Numbered from the stretch's first letter, positions 11,191 to 23,359 are shown. The stretch is 64,000 bases of DNA from Halisarca cf. caerulea (GCA_963170055.1 CAUJGJ010000397.1:1875001-1939000), one strand, 5' to 3'. The notes: generated by a model from the sequence alone, not told the origin. Program-made: numbers and translations.

Positions 11191-12063
11191 TCACTGAGTG
11201 GTTAAGTGTAAGAAGGCCAATATATGAAACATGCTATTCTGGTCAGAATTATACTGCTGAAGTTGAGGCATTTGAACATGATGTTTTTTTCGACTGTGAA
11301 CTTGGAGATATGATGGCTTCTGGTATGTGTAATGCTCTTGGGATTACAGTCATTTTATTGACTTCATTGAGACATCAGCCTACTATAGTGTTCTCACCAG
11401 AAGTGGTTGTACATGGTGCATTCAATTTTGTTAACATATATTTAGCATACAATGCTTATGGAAAGGGGCATTATGACAGTTTGTCTTATGTAGGGTCATC
11501 AAAGGATCATAAAGCATTTTGTCGGTGCGGAGTTAATTCAAAAGTGGAATCAACATTATCTTGTACTCATGAGGACAAAGGTATCAAAATATCGTAGCAG
11601 ATGTCCATGCTTGCGACAAAATTTGGCTTGTACAGCCAAATGTGGTTGCTTGAGGTGTGGAAATCCAAATGGTAGTAGACCTTTACATTCATCAGAATCT
11701 GATAGACGCCACAGAAAAAGATCATTGTATGATTACCAAGGTTTTGTACCCAGTAGTAAAAAATTTGCCCTTCAAGAAAGAGAAATGCTAAAAACTGGGA
11801 AATGGACAATTGTCAAAAATTTTCTTCTTGCCCTTATCCTCAGAAAAATGAATGTCACTGATCCAGCAGATGCCTTTCTCCCCTTCAACATTGCAGTACA
11901 GGAGGCCAAGTCAATACTTACGGGCAATGAGGACACTCTGTGTCCAAGGAGCATACGTTCTTTATCAGCAAAAATGGCCTGCACAGAATCAACAAGGAGG
12001 CTGTCATTCATTGACCTTTTCATGCGTCTTCAGGATTGTCCCAATGAAAATAGTGATGAATAA
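11191..12063 (+). pseudogene. OTU C-terminal half plus Cys-rich CXC-like domain
   Basis: Resumes the OTU domain after the inserted transposon: TEWLSVRRP, then FDCELGDMMASGMCNALG and NAYGKGHYDSLSY, whose GHYDSL contains the His expected for the OTU triad. A single-base frameshift near 11577 moves to the frame KYRSRCPCLRQNLACTAKCG, a run of Cys like the CXC (tesmin-type) DNA-binding domain, followed by CLRCGN. The rest to 12063 is a moderately conserved-looking tail ending LQDCPNENSDE. With the zinc-ribbon/RNase-H-like part at 6943, the full order is zinc ribbon, nuclease-like, OTU, CXC. That is consistent with a transposase that binds its ends through Cys clusters; this is inference. Confidence 0.7.
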
Positions 12064-12090
12064 GCCAATACAGGCAAATAAAACATGCTA

Positions 12091-12132
12091 TAGATAGATA
12101 GATAGACAGATAGATAGACAGATAGATAGATA
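12091..12132. repeat. (GATA)n tetranucleotide repeat
   Basis: TAGATAGA/CAGATAGA units directly after the gene's stop codon. Confidence 0.9.
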
Positions 12133-12692
12133 TTGATTTAGATGTAATAATTGACGTATCATAGCTAATAGTAGATGAAATTTCATTTTTATTACATGTA
12201 TAATAATAGTATCAATTTTAGTGATTAATTAGAATAAATTATTATATTTTACTATGTATACAAGTAGCCCATGAAGTCTTGTGTTTTATGCTACCATGCA
12301 TTGTGTGATGAATAGCTGTCTTGATTTCATAAACTATGATAATAATTTTTTTATAATTGCAATGGGTTATAATTCTATGACATTGTTTGAAATAATAGTT
12401 CATTGAACATATTACTCGACCAATGAAGAATATACAAAATTTATTGCATGTGTAACAAGATTAAATAGAACCAGTGACACTCCAATTAATGAAGTTCGTT
12501 TGTACTTCATTTCCATGCATGCATGCATCATTATTCATGTACTGTATACCCAATCTATTCGAATGATAAAAGGCACCAGAAATGATTACTAATAGACCAA
12601 GTATAAATTATTGAAAAACCCAAATGCAATATGAAGTTGTTAAATTGAGCTAGTCCCAGCTTTCATAGTTCCTATATATGAATCATTGTCAG
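12133..12692. other. AT-rich spacer, no gene seen
   Basis: No open frame or repeat beyond a CATGCATGCATGCAT run near 12515-12530. Confidence 0.5.
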
Positions 12693-12976
12693 TCATTCCG
12701 CATCTTCAACGGACTCTTGCTGTTTCCTTCTCTTTGGTGAAGGTACAAAATCCAAGTTTGATGCAACACCTTCCTCTGTTTGGTCTAGAGACAGTATGTA
12801 AATAATTATAATACCACAGGTATACATATTATATTCACATATTATGGCAAACTGTATTAAACATGCAAATGTAGTAAGACAGCATGGCTGCATACCTTCT
12901 CTCTCCTGAAGACTGGCAACCTGTACACCTTCTAGAGGTGTGTCAGTGATAGATGTATGGATGTGTTGTTGAGTTG
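12693..12976 (-). CDS. Last two exons of the minus-strand ATPase-like gene
   Basis: Two exons, 12896-12976 and 12693-12784. The first has TATATAG just before it and GTATGC just after; the second has TCTCTAG before it and ends in TGA. Both junctions are phase 1. The translation runs ATQQHIHTSITDTPLEG and then DQTEEGVASNLDFVPSP, with a basic PKRRKQQ stretch near the end that could be a nuclear-localisation signal. The upstream exon of matching phase is 29418-29694, whose last partial codon (G) completes GCA here. I therefore read them as the tail of the ATPase-like gene, separated from it by a 16.4-kb intron filled by transposon A. The alternative is an unrelated small gene; the phase match alone is modest evidence. 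Confidence 0.55.
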
Positions 12977-13092
12977 CTATATATGCAAGAATGATTATAA
13001 TATTAATTATAATTATAATGGACCTGAATTAAATATACAAATGCCATGCATGTATATAGCATCCGTTTACCATGGTATGTATATAAGGGTAC

Positions 13093-13128
13093 AATTGAAG
13101 GGTCCAGTGCAAAAACCTGCTAACTCCA
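13093..13128 (+). repeat. Transposon A left inverted repeat
   Basis: 36 bp starting AATTGAAGGGTCCAGTGC, exactly complementary to 28800-28835. Matching stops at the next base inward and outward. Confidence 0.9.
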
Positions 13129-13479
13129 CTTTTCCTCGATTTCTGGTTTTTTTCAATTTTATATATCTTTAGACTGCTATCCATCTATATGCAGTTGTAT
13201 TTTGAAAGGATCATTAATAATAACGCTATAAGAACCATATATAAGTTCAATACCATGTAAAATACGCAAGTGCATTGTACAAAACGTCCAAGCACGTGCT
13301 ACAAAATGGCGTCAAATCCCACGTCTGCTGCCGCTTCGGTGACATCCAGCCCTATTGTGCCTAAGAAAAGGACTCGAAATCAAATGAACTGGAGGAGGAA
13401 TGTTTCAAAAGCAAAAAAAGCTAGAGGAATGGAACATTATCCCTCAATTTGAGTACTATTGTACCCGCGCGTACACGGG

Positions 13480-14661
13480 CATTATAGTTGGTCTCAGGGA
13501 ATGGGGATTTTAGGTGACAAAGTTCAGAAATCTCAAGAATTTGTCACTTTTCTGCCTACGTCACTTTTGTTCATCTGTAAACGTGGTAATGCGTCATTAC
13601 ATAGCGCTCAGTAGAAATACGTATATTTCGCAAACCAAAAAATAAAAACACAACTTTTTCCTTGTGAAAATACAAGAAATTCAAGTCACATACATAGAAG
13701 TAAGCTTCGCAGATGCGAGATTCGTAAAAAGTCACAATATACAGGAATGTTGTACTTGCGAACAAACTTTAAGCTTATTCTAAAGAATTATCAACACTGA
13801 AGTAACACGTGTGGCACATTTTGGGAAGATTCGGAAGGTACACAAAAGCAATAAACTAACTTAAAGGCCTGGGGCTTTCAAAACAAAAACGATCGAGGTT
13901 TAACTCACCGATTCGTTTTAAGAATCCATTGAAAATCAATCAGAACTGAAGCTTTAAACAGATTTCCTTTGCTGAGAAAATTATAACCGTCCAATACAAG
14001 TTAGAATGGCATCCGATCGAATGTTGGAGGATTTTCAGAAGGACTCCATGCGGCGCGAGAACCAAAAGCAAGTATACAGATGACGTAATTGCTCATAGTT
14101 ACTGACGTCACCATTAAATGGCTGCTTTGAAGCCTCGCTCGTAAAGACTGTGTGATCCGGACGTGTAGATGATACTTATATAATTGAAAGAAGATATGGA
14201 ACGTTTCAAAGTACTATTGTGTACATTCATAGTGTGAGCGGAGAAGATATAACCAGGTAGGCCGATTATATAACCATTTTTAAGCCTAATTTTCACATTT
14301 TTATAGCCAATAAACTACATTTTCCCTTATAATTATCTCATTTCGAGTTATAATGTTTCCGCTCACGAATAACTTATTAAGTAAACTCCACTCTTTCATT
14401 TGATACCAATCTTGTGGCTCTTAGAGACCATCTACACGTCCGGACTTTGCCATTTGCTGCAAAAAGTGTACCTTTTTCAAAGCTAATTTTCCTTTTTGAA
14501 ACATAAAGTATATGCTTAAACTGTACACCGATATTTCGATAAATAACAATAAAACACACAACGATTTTAAAAAGTAAGAAAATGTCTTGTCTTGAGCTAA
14601 AAATGCGCTAATATTTTAGCCACTTCGAAATGGCCGCCATTTTGCGTGACACACTATAATG
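13480..14661. mobile_element. Non-autonomous element C, copy 1
   Basis: 1182 bp with CATTATAG at the left tip and its complement CTATAATG at the right. The first 40 bp are close to those of copy 2 at 51352, sharing GGGGATTTTAGGTGACAAAG. Inside is a long foldback: TCCGGACGTGTAGATG near 14156 and its complement near 14430, and a GTGAGCGGAGAAGATATAACC block shared with copy 2. No coding frame. It sits inside the transposon A reading frame; removing it gives VPARTR-SLCKTG. Confidence 0.8.
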
Positions 14662-14939
14662 AGCCTGTGTAAGACTGGACCTCCTTGTACCTGCAAACGG
14701 CAGTGTTTTCGAAAATAAGTGATACGGAAAAGGAGGAAATACTCCAAAGCTTCAATGAACTTGGACATAAAGAGCTACAAGATGCCTACCTTCATGGCCT
14801 CATTAGTCATCGTGTTGTTAAAAGACACAGGCCAGCCAAGTCGACTCCTGATGTACGGAAGAGGAACAACTCGTTCTTTTATAAGGTAAAATAGCATTCA
14901 GTATGTTAGATAATACATGTCATTTACTATTGTACTATA

Positions 14940-15121
14940 AGGTAGATTGCCCTAATCGAAGTCACTCCCTAATTCTGATCACTGTGTCTCCTAGCCGACA
15001 CATATAAAACTATGCCTTATTCTTCGACAGCTATTTTGCTCTGTGTTAGTACTAAGAGATGTCAGGTTAGTGTTCCCAACCACAGCAGTGATTGGCATTA
15101 GGGAGTGATTGCACTCTACCT
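14940..15121. mobile_element. Small MITE in the transposon A intron
   Basis: 182 bp with inverted ends AGGTAGATTGC / GCACTCTACCT and an inner inverted pair TCACTCCCTAAT / ATTAGGGAGTGA; flanked by TA on both sides, like a mariner-type derivative. Confidence 0.75.
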
Positions 15122-15445
15122 TATATAATATGTATATTAACCGTAAGCCTGTATTTACATTTTGTATGACTTTGTCTTGCATGTAGGTCAAGACTAGATC
15201 CCAGGAATACATTGTTTGCAGAGCAGTTTTTGGTAGCTTAAATGGTGTAGGGAGAGGACGTGTTGCTGGGGTAGCTGAGCGTAGTATAGACTCAATTGTA
15301 TCACCACGAGAACGGCGTGGCAAGCATGCCAATCGACCAAACAAAATTCCTGACAGTATTCGAGAACAAGTAAAGGATCACATAAAGTCCTTCCCTTCAA
15401 AGGAATCACATTATTCAAGAAAGGCTACTACCTGTAAGTACCTTT

Positions 15446-15497
15446 ATGGAACGCCCTGGTGGACAAAAGTAACTATTGAAATAGATTTTTTGAAATC
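15446..15497 (+). repeat. Transposon B left inverted repeat
   Basis: 52 bp starting ATGGAACGCCCTGGTGGACA, identical to the complement of 27353-27404. Confidence 0.95.
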
Positions 15498-15613
15498 AAT
15501 TCTGTTTTCTTGGAATGGCGTTTTTGAATCGATTATAGCTAGTGGAAATCGATTACTGAAATCATAGTTTCTAGATATATCTAGTAGGCCGTAGTTCGGG
15601 CTGGCTGCGTAAA

Positions 15614-17159
15614 ATGGCGGAGTACTCTGTGATAAGCGGCGTGCACGTGGACTTCGACGCATTCGTTGAACGTACTGAGCGTTCTCTGTTGTGCATATCT
15701 GTTACTCTTTCAAAAGAAGACATCAGTGAAGATGAAGTAGATACTTGCGCAATTCGATGTCAGCGAATTTTAGATGACTTGGATGCTGTCCTGGAACAGC
15801 CAGAGTTTGAGGAACTACTTTTGACAGCTGAAGAAGACCTAATAACATTGTCTTCAAGTGTTTCTTATTTGTTGGACGCAATTCTGGGGCTTATTAATGA
15901 ATACAATGACAGTTGCAGCTTTAGATTGGTAAACACTAGGCCTGCTCATCGCCCAAAGCTGCATATTAAACAGAACCAGTTGACCTTTTTAATTCAGTGA
16001 ACCTACCAATAAAGATATTGGTAGGTTGCTGAACTGCTCTAGCAAAACAGTACAATGGAGGATGAAGGAATGGGGATTGACATCTCTGAAAGATTATTAT
16101 GTGATTACTGACAGTGAGCTTGACATGCTCACTGCTGCTTATGTTGATAAATTTCCTTGTTCAGGTGGAAAGTCTTACCATGCTTTTTTGGATTCACAAG
16201 GAATAAAAATACAGCGTCAGCGTGTTAGAGATAGTATGCTACGTGTTGATGAAAATGGAGTTCACTACAGATTTGGAAGGGCCATAAAAAGAAGGTCATA
16301 CAATGTTCAAATGCCAAATAGCTTGTGGCACATTGATGGCTATCATAAACTCATTTGATGGCATATAGTGATCCATGGAGGCATAGATGGCTATTCAAGG
16401 CTGCCTGTTTATTTGTGTGCATCTGACAACAATCGATCATCTACTGTGCTTCAGAGTTTCCTAGGAGGAGTAGACAAGTATGGATTGCCATCACGTGTTT
16501 GATGTGATAAAGGTAGAGAAAATGTCTTAGTTTGTCAATTTATGCTTGGCCATCCTGATCGTGGACCAGGTAGGAGGAGCTGCATCACAGGCAAAAGTGT
16601 TCACAATCAGCGAATAGAGAGATTCTGGCGTGATTTGTACTCAGGTTGCATTTGTTACTTTTATCAGCTTTTCAACCAACTGGAAGATGACAATGTTTTG
16701 GATGTGTGTGACCCTGTGGATTTATTCAGTCTGCATTATGTGTTTTTACCAGTCATCAATCAACAGCTTGATGTTTTTCGTGACCTGTGGAGTTTCCATC
16801 GTTTACGCACATGTGGGCATCAAACACCCCTACAGCTCTTTGTGCTTGGTCACTCTAGCACAGGTAGCCTTGCCCCTACAACCTGCTCACCAGATTTAGC
16901 AGCCATCCAAAGTATTTCTGAAGATGTATCTTCTTGCAGGCACATACATGATGATCTTACGGAGTTTTGTTCAGCTATTCCTGATGAGGGTGTCCATGTA
17001 CCAATGAATAGCATCAGAGTTCATTTGGATGCAATGAATTTAATTGAAGTAATAAGTGAGCAGTTTAAGCCAAGTAATTACACAACAGATGAAGTTGCTG
17101 ACCTGTACATTGCTGTCCGTACATTTGTTAGCGAGGCATTGAAAGGTCAAAGGCAGTAA
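15614..17159 (+). pseudogene. Integrase-like DDE transposase of transposon B
   Basis: Starts MAEYSVISGVHVDFDAF at an ATG about 170 bp inside the element end. A one-base shift in a T-run near 15990 leads into FSEPTNKDIGRLLNCSSKT, a helix-turn-helix-like segment. From 15993 to 17159 a single frame is broken only by TGA at 16356-16358 and 16500-16502. The catalytic core matches WHIDGYHKL (D), CDKGREN (D) and SVHNQRIERFWRDL (E), an rve/integrase-type core often seen in marine invertebrate and fish transposons (the family I know as rva_4). Both TGA codons lie where an Arg is usual (HKLI-R-W and PSRV-R-CDKG), as if CGA had become TGA. It would cut and insert transposon B. Three lesions suggest it is dead. 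Confidence 0.85.
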
Positions 17160-18031
17160 AATTAATTATAGTGCCATTGACAATTTACATGTACAAATGC
17201 AATATATACAATACAATAATACAACAGTTTTCTTTGTTTACATCCAAAATGCATGGTATATATATAATATGACATTGTATAGTTGGTCCCAGGAATTCTA
17301 TATCTGAATTGCATGGGGTTGAACTATTTGTACTAGACTATAAAATGCACAGTTTATAATTTTGTTTTAAGACTACTCAATGTATTGCATGCATGTGAAT
17401 ACAGCACCAAGTCTACTATTACATATATACTATGCAAATGGAATCTTTTCATTCTGAATCATAATTTATGGTTACAATAAGCATGATATATATTATCTCT
17501 ATGTCATCGATTGATCAATGGCATGCAAATTCAGAGCATGCATGGCATTGTACAAAAGATTAATAATAATTATTATATAGAGATAAAATTATAATCTTAT
17601 AAGAATGGCAATGTGCAATACAGTTAGTAGGAAGCATGCATATGCATAGGAGATTGCTGCAAAAGATGCACCCATGCAAGGGGGCTTTGATATACATATA
17701 TGCCGATAATGCAATAATATTGCAACTGTATGGCCATGGCATGCACAAATCTTCTATGGTATGTAGTGCATGCAAGGTTCATATAATGTAGCTAGCCATG
17801 CAGGATTACACAGAAAAAAATGGCGGCCCATATATATATTATGCATAATAATATTATATTGTATATAGTACAGGACTGTACTCATACAAGGTAAACCAGC
17901 AAGGTTGAGTATACTATATATATTATTCAATATAATACTTTCGGTATAATGTCCGGGTATATCACAAATTATACAATTAATAATTTGAATAATATGCATG
18001 ATAAAATGTTTACATAATACTGAAAAAAATT
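17160..18031. other. AT-rich spacer inside transposon B
   Basis: Downstream of the integrase gene; many CATGCA words and TA runs, no coding potential or repeat boundary I can support. Confidence 0.5.
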
Positions 18032-18290
18032 AAAACAAGTAATTCGAGTTAAAAACTCGTGGGGGCTGCCGCCCCACGTACTCGAATCACTTGCAAAGCA
18101 TTGGAGGGTAAGTGCACAGCTGAACATTCATTAAACATACTGTTTATTGTAACTGGACGATTGTTTTGAAAACAATTGCCATATTTGGCAATTGTTTTCA
18201 AAACAATTCCTATAACTCATTTCTGTATAAATTCATACTTCTCTATTACTATTATATAAATTCTCTATTATAAGACTTTTTTTCAAATCC

Positions 18291-18329
<39 letters not shown>

Positions 18330-18394
18330 GACGAGCGTTACACACCGGAAGTCCAAATGAAAACAATATAGGGGCTGCCTGTGGCAGCCCCTAA
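18032..18394 (+). mobile_element. Hairpin-ended short element E, copy 1
   Basis: About 363 bp. The 5' end folds: CAAGTAATTCGAG pairs with CTCGAATCACTTG around a GGGGCTGCCGCCCC stem. The middle has a GAATTGTTTTGAAAACAATTG-type palindrome, then a (TA)n tract, then ATCGGACGAGCGTTACACACC, and the 3' end is a GGGGCTGCC/GGCAGCCCC hairpin followed by TAA. Copies at 24509 and 45998 are nearly identical in the same orientation. The architecture (5' motif, internal microsatellite, 3' hairpin) resembles non-autonomous Helentron relatives; that is inference. Confidence 0.85.
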
Positions 18395-18644
18395 AAACCA
18401 CCTAAACACAATTTGAAATACTGATCTCAATTTAATTATATCTGTCTCTTATTAAAATCAATTTAAAACAATGATGGGATACATAAAAATAAATCAGATC
18501 TGACTCACTTCATTCAAAATCATAATAATAATGGACCATGGAAAGCAATCAGTGAAATGAATTGCAGGTCAGTTTAGATGAACACTATCACTACATATTA
18601 ATATGTAAATCATGAATAGTACATAACTGCATGTATATATGTAA

Positions 18645-18738
18645 GTTAATGCCTGACACCGAGGGATCTTCGCGATTTAGAATCCCGAGCGAAGCGAGGG
18701 ATTCTAATGGCGAAGATCACGAGGGGGAGGGGATTAAC
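18645..18738. repeat. Hairpin upstream of Crypton 2
   Basis: 94-bp imperfect foldback. GTTAAT at the left pairs with ATTAAC at the right; ATCTTCGC pairs with GCGAAGAT, and TAGAATCCC with GGGATTCTA. The apex CCCGAGCGAAGCGAGGG is the complement form of the CTTCGC apex seen beside Crypton 1. It ends 97 bp before the ATG. Confidence 0.8.
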
Positions 18739-18835
18739 TGGTTTAGACCATGAATATTATTAACTATACACAAAAGTGCGCGGATTCACACAAAATTGCG
18801 CGCATTCACATAATGAATATCATTATCGTTGCACG

Positions 18836-20367
18836 ATGAGTGGCACTGACGAGCGTCCTTCTTCTGCGATCTGTTTCCACGTTGATAGGTGCATTGAATC
18901 TGACCCCTTTGCCTTGGGTACTTTGACCAAGCCATACCTAACTGATAATTTCGATTCAGAAGATCTTATCCAGGCTCCTGAGGTGCTCCTACCTAAGGAG
19001 ACCGCTAGCTGGGGTAGGAATCCGAAGAAGATAAACTATTACTTGAAGCATCTATATCTTTCGAAGAGCAGGAGAAGTGCGTATTTTCAGTTGAGTCATC
19101 CCAGCAGGATTCCAAGAGCAGGTTCGGACCTGTGGTGCAACGAGATGACCTCGAGGCGCTGAGAGAGAACGCTGTGCCGCAAAGCACCAGAAAACAAACG
19201 AAATGGGCTGTCCAACGCTGGAAGGATTGGGTCAGCTATAGAAACAGCCAAGAGTCGTGTGTTCTTGAAGATGGGGATGCACCTTCCGACTTGGAAAACC
19301 AAACTGATGCGACCATCGCATACTGGATGGAGCGTTTTGTGTGCGAAGCCCGAAAAAAAGATACGGGTGCAGATTATCCACCTGAAACTCTCTATGCGCT
19401 CGTTGTTTCACTTCAGAGAAACATTCGATCTGTAGGTAAGCGTCCTGAATTGGACTTTTTCAAACAACCACAGTTTGATGACTTGAAGAAAACCCTTGAT
19501 GCAAAAATGAAGGAATTGACCGAGAAAGGAGTTGCTACTGATAAAAGGAAGGCAGAAATTATTACAGAGGACATGGAAGACATTTTGTGGGAGAAGAAAA
19601 TACTTGGCGATCACACACCACAAGCTTTGCTGGATACAGTTGTTTTTTGTGGAAAAGAACACCGACAGCTTCGGGCTCAACCATGTCAAATCACAATTGT
19701 GGAGGAACCTCACCAGTGGCCATATTTGTTATATCGTGAAACCTTATCAAAGAATAAGCCAGCTGGCCTGAAAGGAAGAAACCAACGTAAGAAAGAGGTG
19801 ATTCAACATGCCAACATACAAAACCCTGCTTGGTGTCCAGTTAGGTTATTCAAACTGTACCAGACACTTTGCCCTAAAGATCAGCCCAAAGGAGCATTTT
19901 ATCTCAAGCCATTAGTATCACCAGGGCCTGACTGTTGGTTCTCAAGAGTTCCTGTAGGCTGGAATCAACTTCAGAATACAATTGCCCGGTTATGTAAAGA
20001 AGCAGGTTTTCAGGGTTTCTACACCAATCACTCCCTACGTGCTACCACAGCAACCCGGCTATATGCCAAAGGAGTAGATGAGCAGCTCATAATGGAAAGA
20101 ACCGGGCATTCTTCAACTACAGCAGTTCGCAGCTATAAGCGTACAACTACATCTCAACTGGAACAAGTATCCAATCTTATGTTTACAGCAAAAAATTCAG
20201 AGCTCATAGTGGATGAGAAGGAAAACTCCATGCCTTGTGACGAATATTTGCCTGAAAAAAAGCCTTGCTATGAGCCCGTGCCCATCAAAAGATGGTCCCA
20301 TATGTGTGAACTGGGGGGAAATGTTCAGTTCAGTGGCTGTACAGTCACTTTCAACTTTAAGAACTAA
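18836..20367 (+). pseudogene. Crypton-type tyrosine recombinase, damaged
   Basis: The N-terminal frame starts at ATG 18836 (MSGTDERPSSAIC) and passes by a one-base shift near 19010-19022 into SEEDKLLLEASISFEEQ. From there one frame runs to 20367 through RFGPVVQRDDLEALRENAV, the SAM-like binding domain, and the catalytic half with NHSLRATTATRLY (HxxR), RTGHSSTTAV (H) and RSYKRTT (Tyr). Compared with Crypton 1 (FFLNGKNFCLRGGIEHRNL), this copy reads VVFCGKEHRQL. It therefore lacks about ten residues, including the first catalytic Arg, and should not recombine. It lies in transposon B between the integrase and the HECT 3' end. A CTTCGC hairpin precedes it; only a 7-bp stem (20513-20530) follows it. 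Confidence 0.8.
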
Positions 20368-20655
20368 CAAAACTGCAGTGATAATGTGCATTTATTGTGT
20401 TGTGTTATCATCGTTGGAATCTGCTATATTTTAATTAATGCAAAATTAATGACATACTTCAAACTGCAGAATGCTTGAATACATGTGTATCAAGCAAGGT
20501 GTCTAAATAATTAGACTCCCTGAGGAGTCTATGCTCCAAATAGATACTCAATTCATTTGACATGGGGAAATTAGTGCATTAGATTGCGTGGGAAAGTGTC
20601 AGACATCAAAGGGAATTGCTATTTAAATTATTCATGATGGTCTAAAGTTTGCCAG
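20368..20655. other. Spacer between Crypton 2 and HECT 3' end
   Basis: Contains a short hairpin, AGACTCC/GGAGTCT (20513-20530), perhaps the downstream mark of Crypton 2. No gene. Confidence 0.4.
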
Positions 20656-22034
20656 TCAATAGAGACGAAAGCCAGTGTTGTTTTGAAATGCAATGGTGCA
20701 TTTCTCCTTGAAGGTGTCATAATTGCCATGGTACCGAGTTGGCAAAGTCAAAGCTGCACTACAAGTACTGGCTGTGGGATAAACAGCATCACTTGAAAAG
20801 TTCAAATTTCCAAATATGCTGAATTGGGGTCCTTTTGAGCCAGTAATGAAAACCATGACATCATCAATACACACTGCACTGGATGGATCTATTGGTTAGA
20901 ATTAATTAAATAATTATTTTAATTATCAGTAATAATTACATATTAGTACACAATGTCATGGAATATGCTATTGTGTATAATATAAGTTTTATATTTACAT
21001 TACATTGTGAATTCCCAATTTCGTAGAAGTATGTGACCAAATATTAAAATGTGCAGTTCTGGAAGTCATTAAGCGCGTGTGAGCCATCTTGAACTCCCTT
21101 TTACAACTGAAACAATTAACCTCGCTATACCACTCATTAATTATACAATTTACTATCTTAATACTTTTAAATAAGAATATACTTTAACATGCAAGTTTGA
21201 ACTAATTAAATATTATAGTGTACCATGGATTGCCCGTTATAACCAGTTTTTGAAATGTAATGCTCCCATATACACATACCTTCATATTCCTCCAACAAGT
21301 CTTTGAACATAATGTATGTACCTTCCTCTTTCACACGTTCATTGCTACCTTTGTCACTGAATGTTTTCGTGGCAAATAGTGAAAGCACGCTAGCTGTAGG
21401 GGAACCAATTAAATAATGCTTGCATAGATTTGAACGCTGCAAATAAACTAAAAATTGTACATGAAATATAATATTGAATGTACGTTTCAAATGTTTAATC
21501 TGATGACATGTATACAAGCAACCTTACCTGCTGAAGGGGGCTCTGCAGATACTCCATGAAAAAATGGTACAAAGTGAGCTGAATTTTCTTGCACAAACTT
21601 CATAAGGGAGCCCGAGTTATATTCCAGTCCCTCTTTCAACTGATCGATTACAGGCTTAGCTTTGAGAAAAGTAAAATGGAGACTGACGGCATGCACAATC
21701 TTGCTTTTGTCAGCAAGTGTAACCTTAACAATGGGCACACGGTATCCACATTCGGCAAGATAATCAATATTCTCCATCAACACTTCTTGCAATTCATGTA
21801 CAGAATCTGACTGCTGTACCTATATATGGTAGACAGATTCCATGATCATACATTACCACTGCAACTCCATTATATACCTGCATGGGTCTATTATTATTAT
21901 GATTTGGAATGAACTGAGTCAGATCTGGTTTAGTTTTATGTAATCATGCAGATTATCCCATCATTGTTACGGATTGATACGGATTTTCACATGCCACTGG
22001 TATGCATACATGCAACACCATGTGAAAATCCGAG

Positions 22035-22036
<2 letters not shown>

Positions 22037-22095
<59 letters not shown>

Positions 22096-22121
22096 CGTGC
22101 AGTGTGTGTGTGTGTGTGTGT

Positions 22122-22187
<66 letters not shown>

Positions 22188-22360
22188 GTGTGTGTATATA
22201 CATGTGAGTCTGCCCATGTGTGTGTCCATGTGTGTGTCCGTGTTTGTTTCTGTGTGTGTGTGTGTGTGTGTGTATGTGTTTGACTCTCTCTCTCTCTCCC
22301 TCTTCCTCCCTCCCTTCCTTTCTTTCTTTCTCTCTCTCTGTGTGTGTGTATGTGTGTGTG
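22037..22360. repeat. GT/CT-rich microsatellite in a HECT intron
   Basis: Long (GT)n blocks with a TC/CTTT-rich block at about 22285-22335. Open frames across it on both strands are repeat artefacts. Confidence 0.95.
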
Positions 22361-23359
22361 TAGTTTACCTTTTACAGGAACCCCATAACCTCTGCTTCTG
22401 GGACATCCATAGGACATGGTATCAATTCAGAAACCGGCTTTCCACTGAGGTATTCATACACAACTTTATTGAATAAGGGAAATGTAGCAGCAGACTGAAT
22501 AATACCAGTGGCTATCAACTGTCCCACATAAAAGAACTTCCTTTCCTATATAAAGGCAGATATTGACCAATGAAAAATTACATGCATGCAGGTATATCAA
22601 TGACTTAATACCTGAATAGCCATAGGGTCGTAAACTGGTAGACTATTACCAGCATTTCCCTTACATAAGAAAGTTCGAATCTCATTGCAAAGGAGCATCC
22701 ACAGTTCCCGGGAAGGCCCACCAAAATCATCTGCTTTACCTAAAAATTCAACCTACATGCATATATATACACAAGATGACATCCATTAAGTGCAATGCCA
22801 TGTACATTGACAATGCAAATTAATAAACATAGTATTACACATTCAATTTATCAACAATTAACACAATGTCATGCATGACGTAATGTACCTTCACTTTTGT
22901 CAATGGACTGAACCTTCGGCTCATGGCAGATTTGATGCTGTCTGTCAAAATAAAGTCTCTTCTCACTTCAAGGCTAAAATCTGATGTTATACAAACTTGG
23001 CTTGACAGCTTCAAAAGGAGATCTTCCACATACTGGGTATTTGCACTGGGAGACTTACAGGTGGAGATGTGTTGCTCAAGCAAGGGAGTATTTCCTGTAG
23101 GCATCTCCGAGTCAGTTGTCTTAGTTAGATCAATTATCGGCAAATCGTCATCTGACTCATGGCCAAGATCAATGTCTTTGACCCATTCATCCCATGGGGA
23201 CTGTTGACTACAGCTGCATCAATTAACATGCAAGATACAAACACTAGCTGCATGCATGAGCCCCGCACAATGTATACCAAATAACCATTTAAAATGGAAA
23301 AAAAGGTGTAGGATTTACTCTAGGAATGGCAAAAAGGCTGGTCAAAAAACACTTGGAAC

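Larger units (their letters stand above)
13306..15445 (+). pseudogene. Transposon A transposase, 5' part (DUF7869-like)
   Basis: Starts at ATG 13306 (MASNPTSAAAS). The basic stretch RTRNQMNWRRNVSKAKKARG is typical of the N-terminus of this transposase group as I remember it. A one-base frameshift near 13440 leads into VPARTR, then element C1 interrupts. After C1 the frame reads SLCKTGPPCTCKRQC, a Cys cluster, and SDTEKEEILQSFNELG to 14885. A 301-nt intron (14886-15186, GTAAAA to ATGTAG) joins YK to VKTRSQEYIVC, and the exon then runs to CKYL at the insertion point of transposon B. The 3' part resumes at 27413. The gene would move transposon A. It is inactive here through insertions, frameshifts and stops. 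Confidence 0.75.

Noticed and set aside
18655..18740. Possible tRNA or structured RNA at the hairpin upstream of Crypton 2
   Set aside because: It is a simple stem-loop with no cloverleaf or anticodon arm; a DNA hairpin at an element end explains it better.
21946..22476. Long open frames on both strands across the GT/CT tract
   Set aside because: They are dipeptide repeats from the microsatellite and overlap HECT exons read in another frame.
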